64,000 nt of DNA. Origin: Paracoccaceae bacterium (GTDB lineage: Bacteria > Pseudomonadota > Alphaproteobacteria > Rhodobacterales > Rhodobacteraceae). The notes beneath the pieces are model-generated. The model saw only the letters and a program-made list of their open reading frames with translations. It was not told the origin of the DNA and did no database searches. Positions 9,199-17,938 of the stretch are shown in pieces; position 1 is the first letter of the stretch; each line of letters begins with the position of its first letter. Made by a program: the position numbers and the translations under genes. The stretch lies in assembly GCA_020622085.1 (NCBI GenBank), contig JAHRYM010000001.1, positions 1 to 64,000 on the forward strand, in the 5' to 3' direction.

Positions 9199-9888
9199 TC
9201 AGTAGCGCGTGGTCATCCGGTGACCGGGGCGGTGGATCAGGCGGACATAGGTCACCATCTGGTCGTTCCAGCGGGTCGAGCGTTCCGTCATCAGCAGCGG
9301 CTCGCCCGGCGCGCAGTCCAGATGGGCGGCCAGCGAGGCATCGGCGGCGGTGGCGGAAATGCTGATCTCGACCGCCGAGAAGGGGATCTGCGACATCAGC
9401 CATTCGGTCGGGCCGCTGGCGGAGAAATCGGCGTCAAGCGCCTGCGGCAGAAGGGCAAGGTTGATCCAGCGATCCTCGTGCTGCCAGGGGGTGCCGTCGG
9501 CAAGGTGCAGGCAGATCAGGTGGCGCACCTGGGCACCGGGCTGAAGCGCCAGCCGGGCGCGCAGCCATTCGGGGGCCTCGACCACTTCGGAGCGGACGAG
9601 GGCATAGCGGTAGGCGCGGCCCTGTTCCTCGATCTCGCGGCGGATCACGGGGATGTCGAACCGCGCCTGCCGCAGGGGCGTCAGCCGGACGCGCGAGCCG
9701 GACTTGCGCTTGCGTTCGATGATGCCTTCCTCGGCCAGTTCGCGCATCGCCCGGTTCACCGTGGCGCGGGCCGAGCCGTAGGTCTCGGCAAGCTCAAGTT
9801 CTCCGGGGATCAGACTGCCGGGCGTCCATTCGCCCCGGGTGATCTTGCCCAGAATGTCCGACTTGATGTCACGATAGGTCGCCGTCAC
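9199..9888 (-). CDS. hutC: Histidine utilisation repressor, GntR/HutC family
   Basis: Transcriptional repressor of the hut genes, in other bacteria released by urocanate. The N-terminal winged helix (YRDIKSDILGKITRGEWTPG, SARATVNRAMRELAEEGIIERKR) occupies roughly residues 5-70; the UTRA ligand-binding domain follows (RHLICLHLADGTPWQHEDRW, LMTERSTRWNDQMVTYVRL). I start at GTG 9888 because AGGA lies 7 nt before it and it gives the normal 229 residues; ATG 9954 would add 22 residues without a good ribosome site. A 527-residue frame continues upstream but runs antisense through the transporter gene and is not real. It is divergent from the ABC permease. Confidence 0.9.
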   Translation of the reverse strand: MTATYRDIKSDILGKITRGEWTPGSLIPGELELAETYGSARATVNRAMRELAEEGIIERKRKSGSRVRLTPLRQARFDIPVIRREIEEQGRAYRYALVRSEVVEAPEWLRARLALQPGAQVRHLICLHLADGTPWQHEDRWINLALLPQALDADFSASGPTEWLMSQIPFSAVEISISATAADASLAAHLDCAPGEPLLMTERSTRWNDQMVTYVRLIHRPGHRMTTRY

Positions 9889-9997
9889 GATAGCATCCTG
9901 CCCGCCTGGCCCGGTTCCTGTCGAACCCGTCAGCAAAACTAAAACATCGGCCATCCCAGCTAAATGGATTTGCATGGACAAGGTGGCCGTGTCCTGA

Positions 9998-10032
9998 GTT
10001 ATATCAGACATAATGGTTTTCAAGTCCAGACA
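9998..10032. promoter_or_regulatory. hut-like operator sites between hutC and the permease
   Basis: TTATATC-A-GACATAA at 9999-10013 shares the right arm exactly and 6 of 7 bases of the left arm with the hutI-hutF dyad, though the centre is one base shorter. A second core, aGTC-CA-GACa at 10023-10032, resembles TGTC-TG-GACA of that site. Their place in the hutC/permease gap suggests repressor autoregulation and HutC control of the transporter. This is inference from sequence similarity only. Confidence 0.45.
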
Positions 10033-10044
10033 AAAAGGCAGGGC

Positions 10045-11002
10045 ATGAGTCCCATACTGAGCGTCCTGTTCCGGCGTCTGGCCCTGGGGGCGCTGACGCT
10101 GGTGATCGTTTCGGCGATCATCTTCCTTGCCGTCGAGATGCTGCCGGGCGACATCGCCACGGAAATCCTGGGCCAGTCCGCGACCGAGGAAACACTGGCC
10201 GCCCTGCGCGAAAAGCTGGGCCTGGATCAGCCCGCCGTGCTTCGCTACCTCGACTGGGTGACGGGGGCGCTGACCGGCGATTTCGGCATGTCGCTGGCCA
10301 ACCAGCGCCCGATCGGCGCGCTGATCGCGGATCGCGCCTTCAACACCTTCTTCCTGGCCGGCCATGCCGCGCTGATCGCCGTGCCCCTGTCGCTGTTCCT
10401 GGGGCTGGTGGCCGCGCTTTACCGCGAGACGCTGCTGGACAAGCTGATCTCGACCGGCACGCTGGCGGCGATTTCCTTCCCGGAGTATTTCGTCGCCTAT
10501 ATCCTGATCCTGCATTTCGCGGTGCAGCTGGGCTGGTTCCCCAGCCTTGCCAGCGTCGAGCCGGGGATGGCGCTGGCCGACCGGCTGCACGCGACCTTCC
10601 TGCCGGCGCTGACGATGACGCTGATCGTGACCGCGCACATGATGCGGATGACGCGGGCCGCGATCGTCAACCTCCTGGCGCTGCCCTATGTCGAGATGGC
10701 GCAGCTCAAGGGGATGCGCCGCTGGCGGGTGATCGCGGTGCACGCGCTGCGCGAATGCGCTGGCCCCGATCGTCAACGTCATCGCGCTGAACCTGGCCTA
10801 TCTGATCGTCGGCGTGGTGCGGGTCGAGGTGGTCTTCGTCTATCCCGGCCTGGGGCAGCTTCTGGTGGACAGCGTGGCCAAGCGCGACTTTCCGGTGGTG
10901 CAGGCGGCCTGCCTGATCTTCGCCGCCACCTATATCCTGCTGAACCTTGCGGCCGACCTGATCGCCATCCTGTCGAACCCGCGCCTCCTGCACCCGAGAT
11001 GA
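10045..11002 (+). pseudogene. ABC transporter permease (DppB/OppB type), frameshifted
   Basis: First permease of a dipeptide/oligopeptide-type importer, with several membrane helices in each half. The start ATG 10045 has AAGGCAGGG just upstream. The protein reads normally through the cytoplasmic EAA-like loop (AQLKGMRRWRVIAVHALR) and then shifts frame at about 10753, where one extra G in gcgcgaatg breaks the gene. Removing it restores NALAPIVNVIALNLAYLIVG and runs to a stop at 11000-11002 with the expected C-terminus (PGLGQLLVDSVAKRDFP). Either a true pseudogene or a sequencing error. The ATPase of the same operon carries an independent lesion. Confidence 0.8.
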
Positions 11003-11006
11003 CCCG

Positions 11007-11861
11007 ATGCCCTGGCTGACCCACCTGCGATCCGCCCCGCCCTCGGCCCTGATCGGGCTGGCGCTTGTCCTGGCCTATGCGCTGGTGGCGATCCTGGCCC
11101 CCTGGCTGGCCCCTTACTCCGAGGCCGACGCGGCCGGGGCGCAATATGCGCCATGGGCCGCGCCGCATTACCTGGGCACCGACATGCTGGGCCGCGATGT
11201 GCTGTCGCGGATGATCTGGGGCGCGCGCAATACCGTGGGCATCGCGCTGGTGACCACGGTGCTCGCCTTCCTTCTGGGCACGACGGCGGGGCTGATGGCG
11301 GCGACCGTCGGGGGGATGGCCGACACGCTGGCCTCGCGCGTGGTGGATGTGCTGATGGCGGTGCCGTCGCTGATCTTCGCGCTGCTGATCCTGACGATCA
11401 CCGGCACCTCGGTGGTGGCGCTGGTGCTGGTGATTGCGGTGCTGGACAGCACGCGGGTCTTTCGCCTGTCGCGGGCGGTGGCGCAGGGCATCCTGACGAT
11501 GGACTACATCGAGGTCGCCCGGATGCGCGGCGAGGGTCTGTTCTGGCTGATCCGGCGCGAGGTGCTGCCCAATGCGGCCGCGCCGCTGATCGCGGAATTC
11601 GGCCTGCGCTTCTGCTTTGTCTTCCTGTTCATCTCGGCCCTGTCCTTCCTGGGGCTTGGCCTGCAACCCCCCACCGCCGACTGGGGCTCGATGGTGCGCG
11701 AAAGCGCCAAGCTGATCGCCTTCGCCAATTTCTCGACCTGGCAGACCGCGACCTTCGGCCTCGCGCCTCTGCTGCCGGCCGGGGCCATCGCGTTGCTGAC
11801 GGTGGCGGTCAATCTGGTGGTCGACTGGGTGCTGCGGCTGTCGAGCGGGCTGAAGGAGTGA
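11007..11861 (+). CDS. ABC transporter permease (DppC/OppC type)
   Basis: Second permease of the dipeptide-type importer, 284 residues. It has an N-terminal membrane helix (LIGLALVLAYALVAILAPWLAPY), the family motif HYLGTDMLGRDVLSRMIWGAR, then further helices and the EAA loop YIEVARMRGEGLFWLIRREVLPNAAAPL. The end SFLGLGLQPPTADWGSMV is typical of DppC/NikC proteins. It starts 4 nt after the first permease and ends 3 nt before the ATPase. The reading frame is intact, unlike its two partners. The ligand cannot be told from permease sequence; context suggests a peptide-like or amino-acid-derived compound. Confidence 0.9.
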   Translation: MPWLTHLRSAPPSALIGLALVLAYALVAILAPWLAPYSEADAAGAQYAPWAAPHYLGTDMLGRDVLSRMIWGARNTVGIALVTTVLAFLLGTTAGLMAATVGGMADTLASRVVDVLMAVPSLIFALLILTITGTSVVALVLVIAVLDSTRVFRLSRAVAQGILTMDYIEVARMRGEGLFWLIRREVLPNAAAPLIAEFGLRFCFVFLFISALSFLGLGLQPPTADWGSMVRESAKLIAFANFSTWQTATFGLAPLLPAGAIALLTVAVNLVVDWVLRLSSGLKE

Positions 11862-11864
11862 GGC

Positions 11865-13496
11865 ATGGGCAATGAGTTGCTGACCATCCGGGGCCTGCGG
11901 ATCGAGGGGCGCTCGGCGCAAGGCTGGAGCGAGATCGTCAAGGGCGTGGACCTGACGCTGAACCGGGGCGAGATCCTGGGCCTGATCGGCGAAAGTGGGG
12001 CCGGGAAATCGACGCTGGGCCTTGCGGCGATGGGCTATGTCAAGCCGGGCTGCCGGATTGCCGCAGGCTCGATCCGCTTTGACGGGCAGGAGCTGGTGGG
12101 GGCGCCGGCCCCGGCGCTGCGGGCGCTGCGCGGGCGGCGCATCGCCTATGTCGCGCAATCGGCGGCGGCGGCCTTCAACCCGGCCTGGCGGCTGATCGAC
12201 CAGCATTGCGAAGGCCCGGTGCAGCACGGCGTCAAGTCCCGGCGCGAGGCCGAGGCCGAGGCGGTGCAGCTTTACCGCGAGATCCGCCTGCCCGACCCGG
12301 AAAGGATCGGCCTGCGCTATCCGCACCAGGTCTCGGGCGGGTAGTTGCAGCGGGCGATGACCGCGATGGCGATGGCCTGCCGCCCCGACCTGATCATCTT
12401 CGACGAACCCACGACCGCGCTGGACGTGACCACCCAGATCGAGGTTCTGGCCGCGATCCGCGCCATCGTGCGCGACCATCACACCGCCGCCATCTACATC
12501 ACCCACGACCTTGCGGTGGTGGCGCAGATGGCCGACCGGGTGAAGGTGCTGCTGCGCGGCACCGAGGTCGAGGAGGCCCCGACGCGCGAGATGCTTTCCG
12601 CCCCGCGCGAGGCCTATACCCGCTCGCTCTGGGCGGTGCGCGAGTTCCGCCGCGAACCCGTCGCCCCGGTTGGCGCCGAGCCTCCGCTGCTGGAGTTGCA
12701 GGGGCTGACGGTCTCCTATGGGCCGCTGAAGGTGCTGGACAATGTCAGCCTGGGCATCCCGAAAGGGCGCACCGTGGCGGTGGTGGGGGAAAGCGGCTCG
12801 GGCAAGTCCACCACGGCGCGGGCGATCATGGGGCTGGTGCCGCCGCGCGCGGGAAAGGTGCTGTTCGACGGCAAGCCGCTGCCGCCGCGCGGAAGCGACC
12901 GGGGCCGCGACCTTCAGCGGCGCATCCAGATGATTCACCAGATGGCCGATACCGCGCTGAACCCGCGCCACCGGATCCGCGACATCCTGGGCCGCCCGCT
13001 GGAGTTCTTCCGCGGCCTGAAGGGCGCGGCCAGGGACGCCCGCCTGCGCGAGCTTCTGTCCGAGATCGAGCTGGAACCCGACCAGTTCCTCGATCGCCTG
13101 CCGTCCGAGCTTTCGGGCGGGCAGAAACAGCGGATCTGCATCGCCAGGGCCCTGGCGGCCGAGCCGGATTTCATCATCTGCGACGAGGTGACATCGGCGC
13201 TGGATCAGCTGGTGGCGGAGGGCATCCTGCGGCTTCTGGACCGGCTGCAACGCGAGCGGGGGTTGACCTACATGTTCATCACCCACGACCTTGCCACCGT
13301 CCGCGCCATCGCCGACGAGGTGGTGGTGATGCAGGGCGGGCATGTGGTGGACGCGGGGCCGACCTCGCGGATCTTCCAGCCGCCGCATGACCCCTATACC
13401 GAACTGCTGCTCTCCTCGGTGCCCGAGTTGGACGCCGACTGGCTGACCCGGCGACTTGCCGAGCGGGCGGGACACAAGCTGGAAAGGGCATCCTGA
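11865..13496 (+). pseudogene. Double ABC ATPase (DppD-DppF fusion) with in-frame amber codon
   Basis: Energy-coupling subunit of the importer, two ATPase modules in one chain of about 543 codons. Module 1 has Walker A GESGAGKSTLG; its signature motif reads VSGG followed by TAG at 12342-12344 where Q is expected (then LQRAMTAMAM), and continues in the same frame to Walker B DLIIFDEPTTALD. Module 2 is complete: GESGSGKSTTA, LSGGQKQRICIARAL, FIICDEVTSALD. A CAG to TAG change explains the stop. Restart at TTG 12345 would leave a chain lacking the first Walker A. Probable pseudogene, unless it is a sequence error or the amber codon is suppressed. Confidence 0.8.
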
Positions 13497-14551
13497 TGCT
13501 GGATTATGGCACGGTGCCCTGCCGGATCGACCTGGACAGCCCCGGCAAGCGCAGCGGCTGGCTTGATCTCGGCCATTCCGACAACCGGCACGATTTCAGC
13601 ACGATCCCGGCGCCCATCGGCGTGGTGCGGGGTGGGCCGGGGCCGGTGGTGCTGGTGACGGGCAGCAATCATGGCGACGAATACGAGGGCCAGCTCATCG
13701 CCCGCCGCCTGTTCGAGAGGCTGACGCCCGCAGACCTTGACGGAGCGGTGATCCTCATGCCGGCGCTGAACCTGCCGGCGGTGCTGGCCGGGCGGCGGGT
13801 CTCGCCGCTGGACGGCGGCAACATGAACCGCAGCTTTCCCGGTGCGCCGGACCGGGGGCCGACCGCCGCGCTGGCGGGGTTCGTCACGACGCATCTCTTC
13901 CCGCGCGCGGCGCTGGCGATCGACCTTCATTCCGGCGGAACGGATGTCGATTTCCTCACCTCAAGCTATCTGTGCCTGTCCGGTGATGCCGGCCAGAACG
14001 CGCGGGCGCTGGACCTGTGCCGGGATTTCGCGCTGCCCTGGACGGTGGTGGCCCCGCCGTCGCACACGGCCGGAGACCTGGATTCCGCCGCGCAGGCTGC
14101 CGGATGCGCGGTGATCTCCTGCGAACTTGGCGGAAGCGGGCGGGTGTCGCAAAAGGCGCTGGCGCAGGGTTGGGCCGGGGTGCTGCGACTTTTGCGGGCG
14201 GCGGGTGCGCTGCATCCGCAGGCGGCGGCGCGGCTGGGCGAGGTGCCCGCAGGCCCGACCCGGTTTGCCGACCTGGGTGCCGGGGCGACCCATGCCACGG
14301 TGATGCACCACGGAATCGCCGAGCCGCTGGTCGGTCTGGGCGAGGCGGTGACGGCCGGGCAGGTGCTGGCGCTGCTGCGCGATCCGGTCGACCTGGCGAC
14401 CCCTGCGCGCGAGATCAGCGCCGTTGCGGACGGGCTGGTGCTGGTGCGCAGGCGCAATGCGCTGGTGGCGCCGGGGGATCATCTGTTCCTGATCGGGCCC
14501 GAGATGACGGCGGACCAGGTGCTGCGCGCGGCGGACCCGCGCGCAGCCTGA
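13496..14551 (+). CDS. Succinylglutamate desuccinylase / aspartoacylase family zinc deacylase (DoeB-like)
   Basis: Zinc-dependent amidase expected to remove an acyl group from an N-acylated amino acid. The 351-residue chain has the M14-type metal motif TGSNHGDEYEGQL near residue 56, the NMNRSFPG substrate motif near 109 and AIDLHSGGTDVDF near 141, then a C-terminal beta domain (HGIAEPLVGLGEAVTAGQVLA) as in DoeB-like deacetylases of ectoine breakdown. The true substrate is unknown; DoeB is only the nearest group I recognise. Its ATG overlaps the ATPase TGA (TGATG), so it belongs to the transporter operon and probably deacylates the imported compound. Confidence 0.82.
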   Translation: MLDYGTVPCRIDLDSPGKRSGWLDLGHSDNRHDFSTIPAPIGVVRGGPGPVVLVTGSNHGDEYEGQLIARRLFERLTPADLDGAVILMPALNLPAVLAGRRVSPLDGGNMNRSFPGAPDRGPTAALAGFVTTHLFPRAALAIDLHSGGTDVDFLTSSYLCLSGDAGQNARALDLCRDFALPWTVVAPPSHTAGDLDSAAQAAGCAVISCELGGSGRVSQKALAQGWAGVLRLLRAAGALHPQAAARLGEVPAGPTRFADLGAGATHATVMHHGIAEPLVGLGEAVTAGQVLALLRDPVDLATPAREISAVADGLVLVRRRNALVAPGDHLFLIGPEMTADQVLRAADPRAA

Positions 14552-14554
14552 GCC

Positions 14555-15712
14555 TTACAGGTCCAGCACCACCCGCCCCTCGGGACGGCTGCAGCACAAC
14601 AGGACCGTTCCCGCCGGGGGCTCGGTCAGCGGCGGTTCCAGATAGGTCACGCGGCCCTCGCTCAGGCCGGTGCGGCAGGTGTTGCACAGGCCCGCGCGGC
14701 AGCTGAACTCGGGGTCCAGTCCCGCCGCTTCCGCCAGTTCCAGCAGGGTCGCGGCGCTGCCCGTCCAGGCGACCTCGCGTCCCGAGCGGGCAAAGACCAC
14801 GCTCGGGCCATCCGAAGGGGCGGCGACAGGCGGAACGCTTTCCTCGATCCCGCGCGCGGCGGGGTTGGTGAGGTGGGCCAGCCCCGCGATCGCCGCCGGG
14901 GCGCCTGCCGGGACATGCGCCCGCAGCGCGGCCCGCGTGCCCTCGGCGGCCAGACGCGGCAGCGAGGTCTGCTTGCCGAAGAATTCATAGCGGATGTCGT
15001 CTTCCCGCAGGCCAAGGCCGGTCAGCACGCGCCACATCGCCACCATGAAGGGCGTCGGCCCGCAGAGGTAGGCCTGGTAGCGGTCCAGCGGCAGCAGGGC
15101 CTGAAGGAAGGCCGCATCGACCAGACCCTCGGCGTCATGCGCCCCCGCCGCGCGATCCGCGGCCGTGGGGGCGCGGTAGAGGGTCCGGGCCACGATCCGC
15201 CCCCCGGAGGCGGCGACGAGCGCGGCCACCTCGTCCCGCAGGGCATGGACCGCGCCGTTCTCGCAGGCCTGCACGAAGAACACCCGGCGCTGGCCCTGCG
15301 CCAGACGGTGCAGCATCGACAGAAGCGGCGTCACGCCAACGCCGCCCGCCAGCAAAAGCACCGGGCGGTCGCTGGCCTCGTCCAGCACGAAGCTGCCGCG
15401 CGGGGCGGCGAGTTCGACCGTATCGCCCTCGGCCACCCGGTCGTGCAGCCAGCACGAGCCCAGCCCCCCCGGCAGGCCGGGCGCCGCCTCGCGCTTGACC
15501 GAGATGCGGTAGCCTGTGCCGTCGGCCACGTCGGAGGAGATGGAATAGGTGCGAAGCGGCCCGCCGGGCGTGGGCAGGCGCAGCGTCAGATACTGGCCGG
15601 GCAGCGCGGGCCAGAGCGCCGCGCCATCCTGCGGCACCAGATGGAACGAGGTGATGACCTCGCTTTCGCGGACCTTGCGGGCCACGGTGAAGGGGCGGAA
15701 CGGATCGGCCAT
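14555..15712 (-). CDS. Rieske oxygenase reductase: FAD/NAD(P)H reductase with C-terminal 2Fe-2S ferredoxin
   Basis: Electron-transfer partner of the oxygenase encoded 3 nt upstream, 385 residues. The order is FAD-binding barrel with RTYSISS (about residue 54), nucleotide-binding domain with LLAGGVGVTPLLSML (about 121) and YLCGPTPFMVAMW (about 216), then a plant-type ferredoxin domain with cysteines in SCRAGLCNTC and LLCC near the C-terminus. The flavin-first, iron-sulphur-last layout resembles HMP- and hybrid-cluster-type reductases and is longer than the classical VanB layout; about 40 linker residues precede the ferredoxin domain. Confidence 0.88.
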   Translation of the reverse strand: MADPFRPFTVARKVRESEVITSFHLVPQDGAALWPALPGQYLTLRLPTPGGPLRTYSISSDVADGTGYRISVKREAAPGLPGGLGSCWLHDRVAEGDTVELAAPRGSFVLDEASDRPVLLLAGGVGVTPLLSMLHRLAQGQRRVFFVQACENGAVHALRDEVAALVAASGGRIVARTLYRAPTAADRAAGAHDAEGLVDAAFLQALLPLDRYQAYLCGPTPFMVAMWRVLTGLGLREDDIRYEFFGKQTSLPRLAAEGTRAALRAHVPAGAPAAIAGLAHLTNPAARGIEESVPPVAAPSDGPSVVFARSGREVAWTGSAATLLELAEAAGLDPEFSCRAGLCNTCRTGLSEGRVTYLEPPLTEPPAGTVLLCCSRPEGRVVLDL

Positions 15713-15715
15713 GTC

Positions 15716-16756
15716 CTAGCCCCGCATCTTTTCGTCGACCATGGCTTCCTCGGCGATCATCGCCTCAAGCTGGCGGCGAAAGCGCAGCGGGCCCGCGTCG
15801 ATCGACAGGTCGATATGCGGCGAGGTTTTCCGCGTCATGCCAAGCTGGACCTCGGTCAGGACGGCGCGGTCTTCCTCGAAGGCCTTGCGCACGTCATGGG
15901 CCATCATCTTCGACAGTTCCTCGTCCTGCGGGCGGATATTGCGCAGCTGGAACCAGTAATAGCGCGTCTCGCTCTCGCTGACCGGGGTCATGAAATTGTA
16001 GCTGTCCATGACGAAGGTCTTTTCATGCAGGCTTCCCTCCGGCCCGCCGGTGCCCGCAGGGGTGAACACGGCGCGGATCAGGGCGTGGCTGGGATAGCGC
16101 ACCTCGTAATGTTGCAGCCGGTCGCAGTTGCCGTCGAACTCGATGATCTTCTTGTAGAAGGGCGCAGGCTCGGCGTTCATCATCCAGCGATGCACGATCA
16201 CCCCGTTGTCGGTGCGCGTGACCCGCAGCGGCGTGTCCTTGGTCGCGGCCTGCGCGAAAGAGGTCTCATGCACCCAGGCGACATGGGTCGGATCCAGCAG
16301 GTTGTCGCACATCAGCAGGTAGTTGCACGGCAGCTCCATCGCGTCGCCCGCGTTCATCCCCCAGTCGGGGCTGTCGAAATTCGGGATGTCGATGATGTCC
16401 GAGGTGTCGGCGATGGCGGCATTGCCCATCCAGATCCAGACCAGACCGTATTTCTCGTGCACCGGATAGGGGCGCACCTTGGCGGCCGAGGGGATCCGCC
16501 CGCCGCCCGGCGCCCAGACGCATTGCCCGGCGCAATCGAAGGTCAGCCCGTGATAGCCGCACTCCACCGTGTCGCCCTTGATGCGGCCCTTCGACAGCGG
16601 CAGCTTGCGGTGCGGGCATGCATCCTCCAGCGCGATCACCTCGCCGGCTTCGGTGCGATAGACGCAGACCTTTTCGCCCAGAACGACGATCTGCCTGAGA
16701 TCGCGGGTGATTTCCTTGCTCCAGGCGGCAACGTACCACGCATTTTTCAGAAACAT
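15716..16756 (-). CDS. Rieske non-haem iron oxygenase, vanillate demethylase (VanA)-like
   Basis: Terminal oxygenase of 346 residues. The Rieske cluster ligands are CPHRKLPLSKG (about residue 47) and CGYHGLTF (about 66). The mononuclear iron site is in CDNLLDPTHVAWVH (about residue 150), with the bridging Asp and both His. Family members of this class remove O- or N-methyl groups or hydroxylate small aromatics; the substrate here is not evident. It is followed by its own reductase and preceded by a LysR gene in the same orientation, so the three genes form a regulated unit. Confidence 0.88.
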   Translation of the reverse strand: MFLKNAWYVAAWSKEITRDLRQIVVLGEKVCVYRTEAGEVIALEDACPHRKLPLSKGRIKGDTVECGYHGLTFDCAGQCVWAPGGGRIPSAAKVRPYPVHEKYGLVWIWMGNAAIADTSDIIDIPNFDSPDWGMNAGDAMELPCNYLLMCDNLLDPTHVAWVHETSFAQAATKDTPLRVTRTDNGVIVHRWMMNAEPAPFYKKIIEFDGNCDRLQHYEVRYPSHALIRAVFTPAGTGGPEGSLHEKTFVMDSYNFMTPVSESETRYYWFQLRNIRPQDEELSKMMAHDVRKAFEEDRAVLTEVQLGMTRKTSPHIDLSIDAGPLRFRRQLEAMIAEEAMVDEKMRG

Positions 16757-16837
16757 GGGGGGATCTCCGGTCAGGGTTATGCCTAATATGTATAGGCAAA
16801 ATAACCGGATCGAAGGCGAAGTCAGCTTTCCAACAGT

Positions 16838-17770
16838 TTAGAACGGCTCAATCATTGGGGTGCGGTTGCCGCGCGTGGCCTGCACCAGCCAGTTGAGGAA
16901 GTCGCGCGCGACCTGATGGCCCAGCGTCTGTGGCCCCCAGCAGATGTAATAGGCCTCGGGCAGGGCAAGCGCCTGGTCCGAAAGCCGCACCAGACGGCCC
17001 ATCTTCAGGTCCGCCTCGGCGAAAGAGGCCTGCGCCAGCGCGATCCCCTGCCCACTTGCCGCAGCTTCCAGCGCGAGACTCGACAGCGAATAGACCCCGA
17101 TGGGGCGGGGGGCCAGCGACGGTGCCAGCCCGACATGGCCGAACCAGTCCTTCCAGCGCGGCACGTTGGTATAGCCGGCCCCCCAATCGACATCGACCAG
17201 CGGCAGTTGCGAAAGCGAGGCGGGGTCGGTGGCCTCGGGCTGGCGGGCAAGGAAGTCGGGCGAGCAGACCGGAAAGCAGCTGTCGGTGAACAGCACCCGC
17301 GAATGGGCATAGCGGTTGGCGGCCTGGCCGTAGGTCAGGCGGAACATCTGGTCCAGCATCTTCGAATCAGGCTCGCGGTGGGTCGCCTCCAGCCGGACCG
17401 AGATTTCCGGCGTCTCGGCCTGAAAGCGGTGCAGGCGCGGCCCAAGCCATTTCAGCATCAGCGTCGGCAGGCCGGAAATGGTGATCTCGGCCCCGGACTT
17501 TTGCGCCTCGATATAGTCGCGGGCAAGGCGCAGCCGGTCGAACCCCTGCGAGACCAGATCCAGATAGACCCGCGCCTGCGGCGTCAGCGACACGCCGCGC
17601 CCGTCCCTGACCACCAGCGTCAGGGCGACATGTTCCTCCAGCAGCCGGATCTGCTGGCTGACCGCCCCCGGCGTGACGCCCAGTTCCTGCGCGGCGCTGT
17701 TGACGGACCCCAGCCGCCCCACAGCCTCGAAGGCTTGCAGCGAGCGGAGCGGGGGAAGCTGTCCGGCCAA
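16838..17770 (-). CDS. LysR-family transcriptional regulator (GcvA-like)
   Basis: DNA-binding regulator of 310 residues. The N-terminal winged helix-turn-helix is clear (PLRSLQAFEAVGRLGSVNSA, AQELGVTPGAVSQQIRLLEE, LTPQARVYLDLV), followed by an effector-binding domain. The first 60 residues match the GcvA style. It sits upstream of the Rieske pair in the same direction and is divergent from the solute-binding protein gene, with 168 nt between start codons, so it probably controls one or both. The effector is unknown; a compound taken up by the transporter is a reasonable guess. Confidence 0.9.
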   Translation of the reverse strand: MAGQLPPLRSLQAFEAVGRLGSVNSAAQELGVTPGAVSQQIRLLEEHVALTLVVRDGRGVSLTPQARVYLDLVSQGFDRLRLARDYIEAQKSGAEITISGLPTLMLKWLGPRLHRFQAETPEISVRLEATHREPDSKMLDQMFRLTYGQAANRYAHSRVLFTDSCFPVCSPDFLARQPEATDPASLSQLPLVDVDWGAGYTNVPRWKDWFGHVGLAPSLAPRPIGVYSLSSLALEAAASGQGIALAQASFAEADLKMGRLVRLSDQALALPEAYYICWGPQTLGHQVARDFLNWLVQATRGNRTPMIEPF

Positions 17771-17874
17771 GCGTGATTCCCTTCGTTGTCCGGGGTCAAT
17801 TTGGAAAAACTCTAAAAAGGTCAGCGGTTCTGATTTGTCGGAAAATATGTGCAGGCTTTACGCTATTAAAAATA

Positions 17875-17881
17875 GACATAA
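17875..17881. promoter_or_regulatory. hut-like half site in the LysR / solute-binding protein gap
   Basis: The 7-mer GACATAA, one full arm of the hutI-hutF dyad, occurs 57 nt before the solute-binding protein start inside an AT-rich stretch (ctattaaaaatagacataatacg). The other arm is poorly matched. It may link this gene to HutC, but one 7-mer in AT-rich DNA is weak evidence. Confidence 0.25.
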
Positions 17882-17938
17882 TACGCAACCCGGACGCATC
17901 CAAGCAAACCGGTCCACCTTCAGAACAGGGAAGAAGCC

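Noticed and set aside
9889-10782. A long N-terminal extension of HutC
   Set aside because: It would run antisense through the permease, has shadow-like composition, and a good start exists at 9888.
10779-13475. An 898-codon open frame on the minus strand
   Set aside because: It runs antisense through the ABC transporter genes, is very rich in His, Arg and Gln, and shows no domain; a high-GC shadow.
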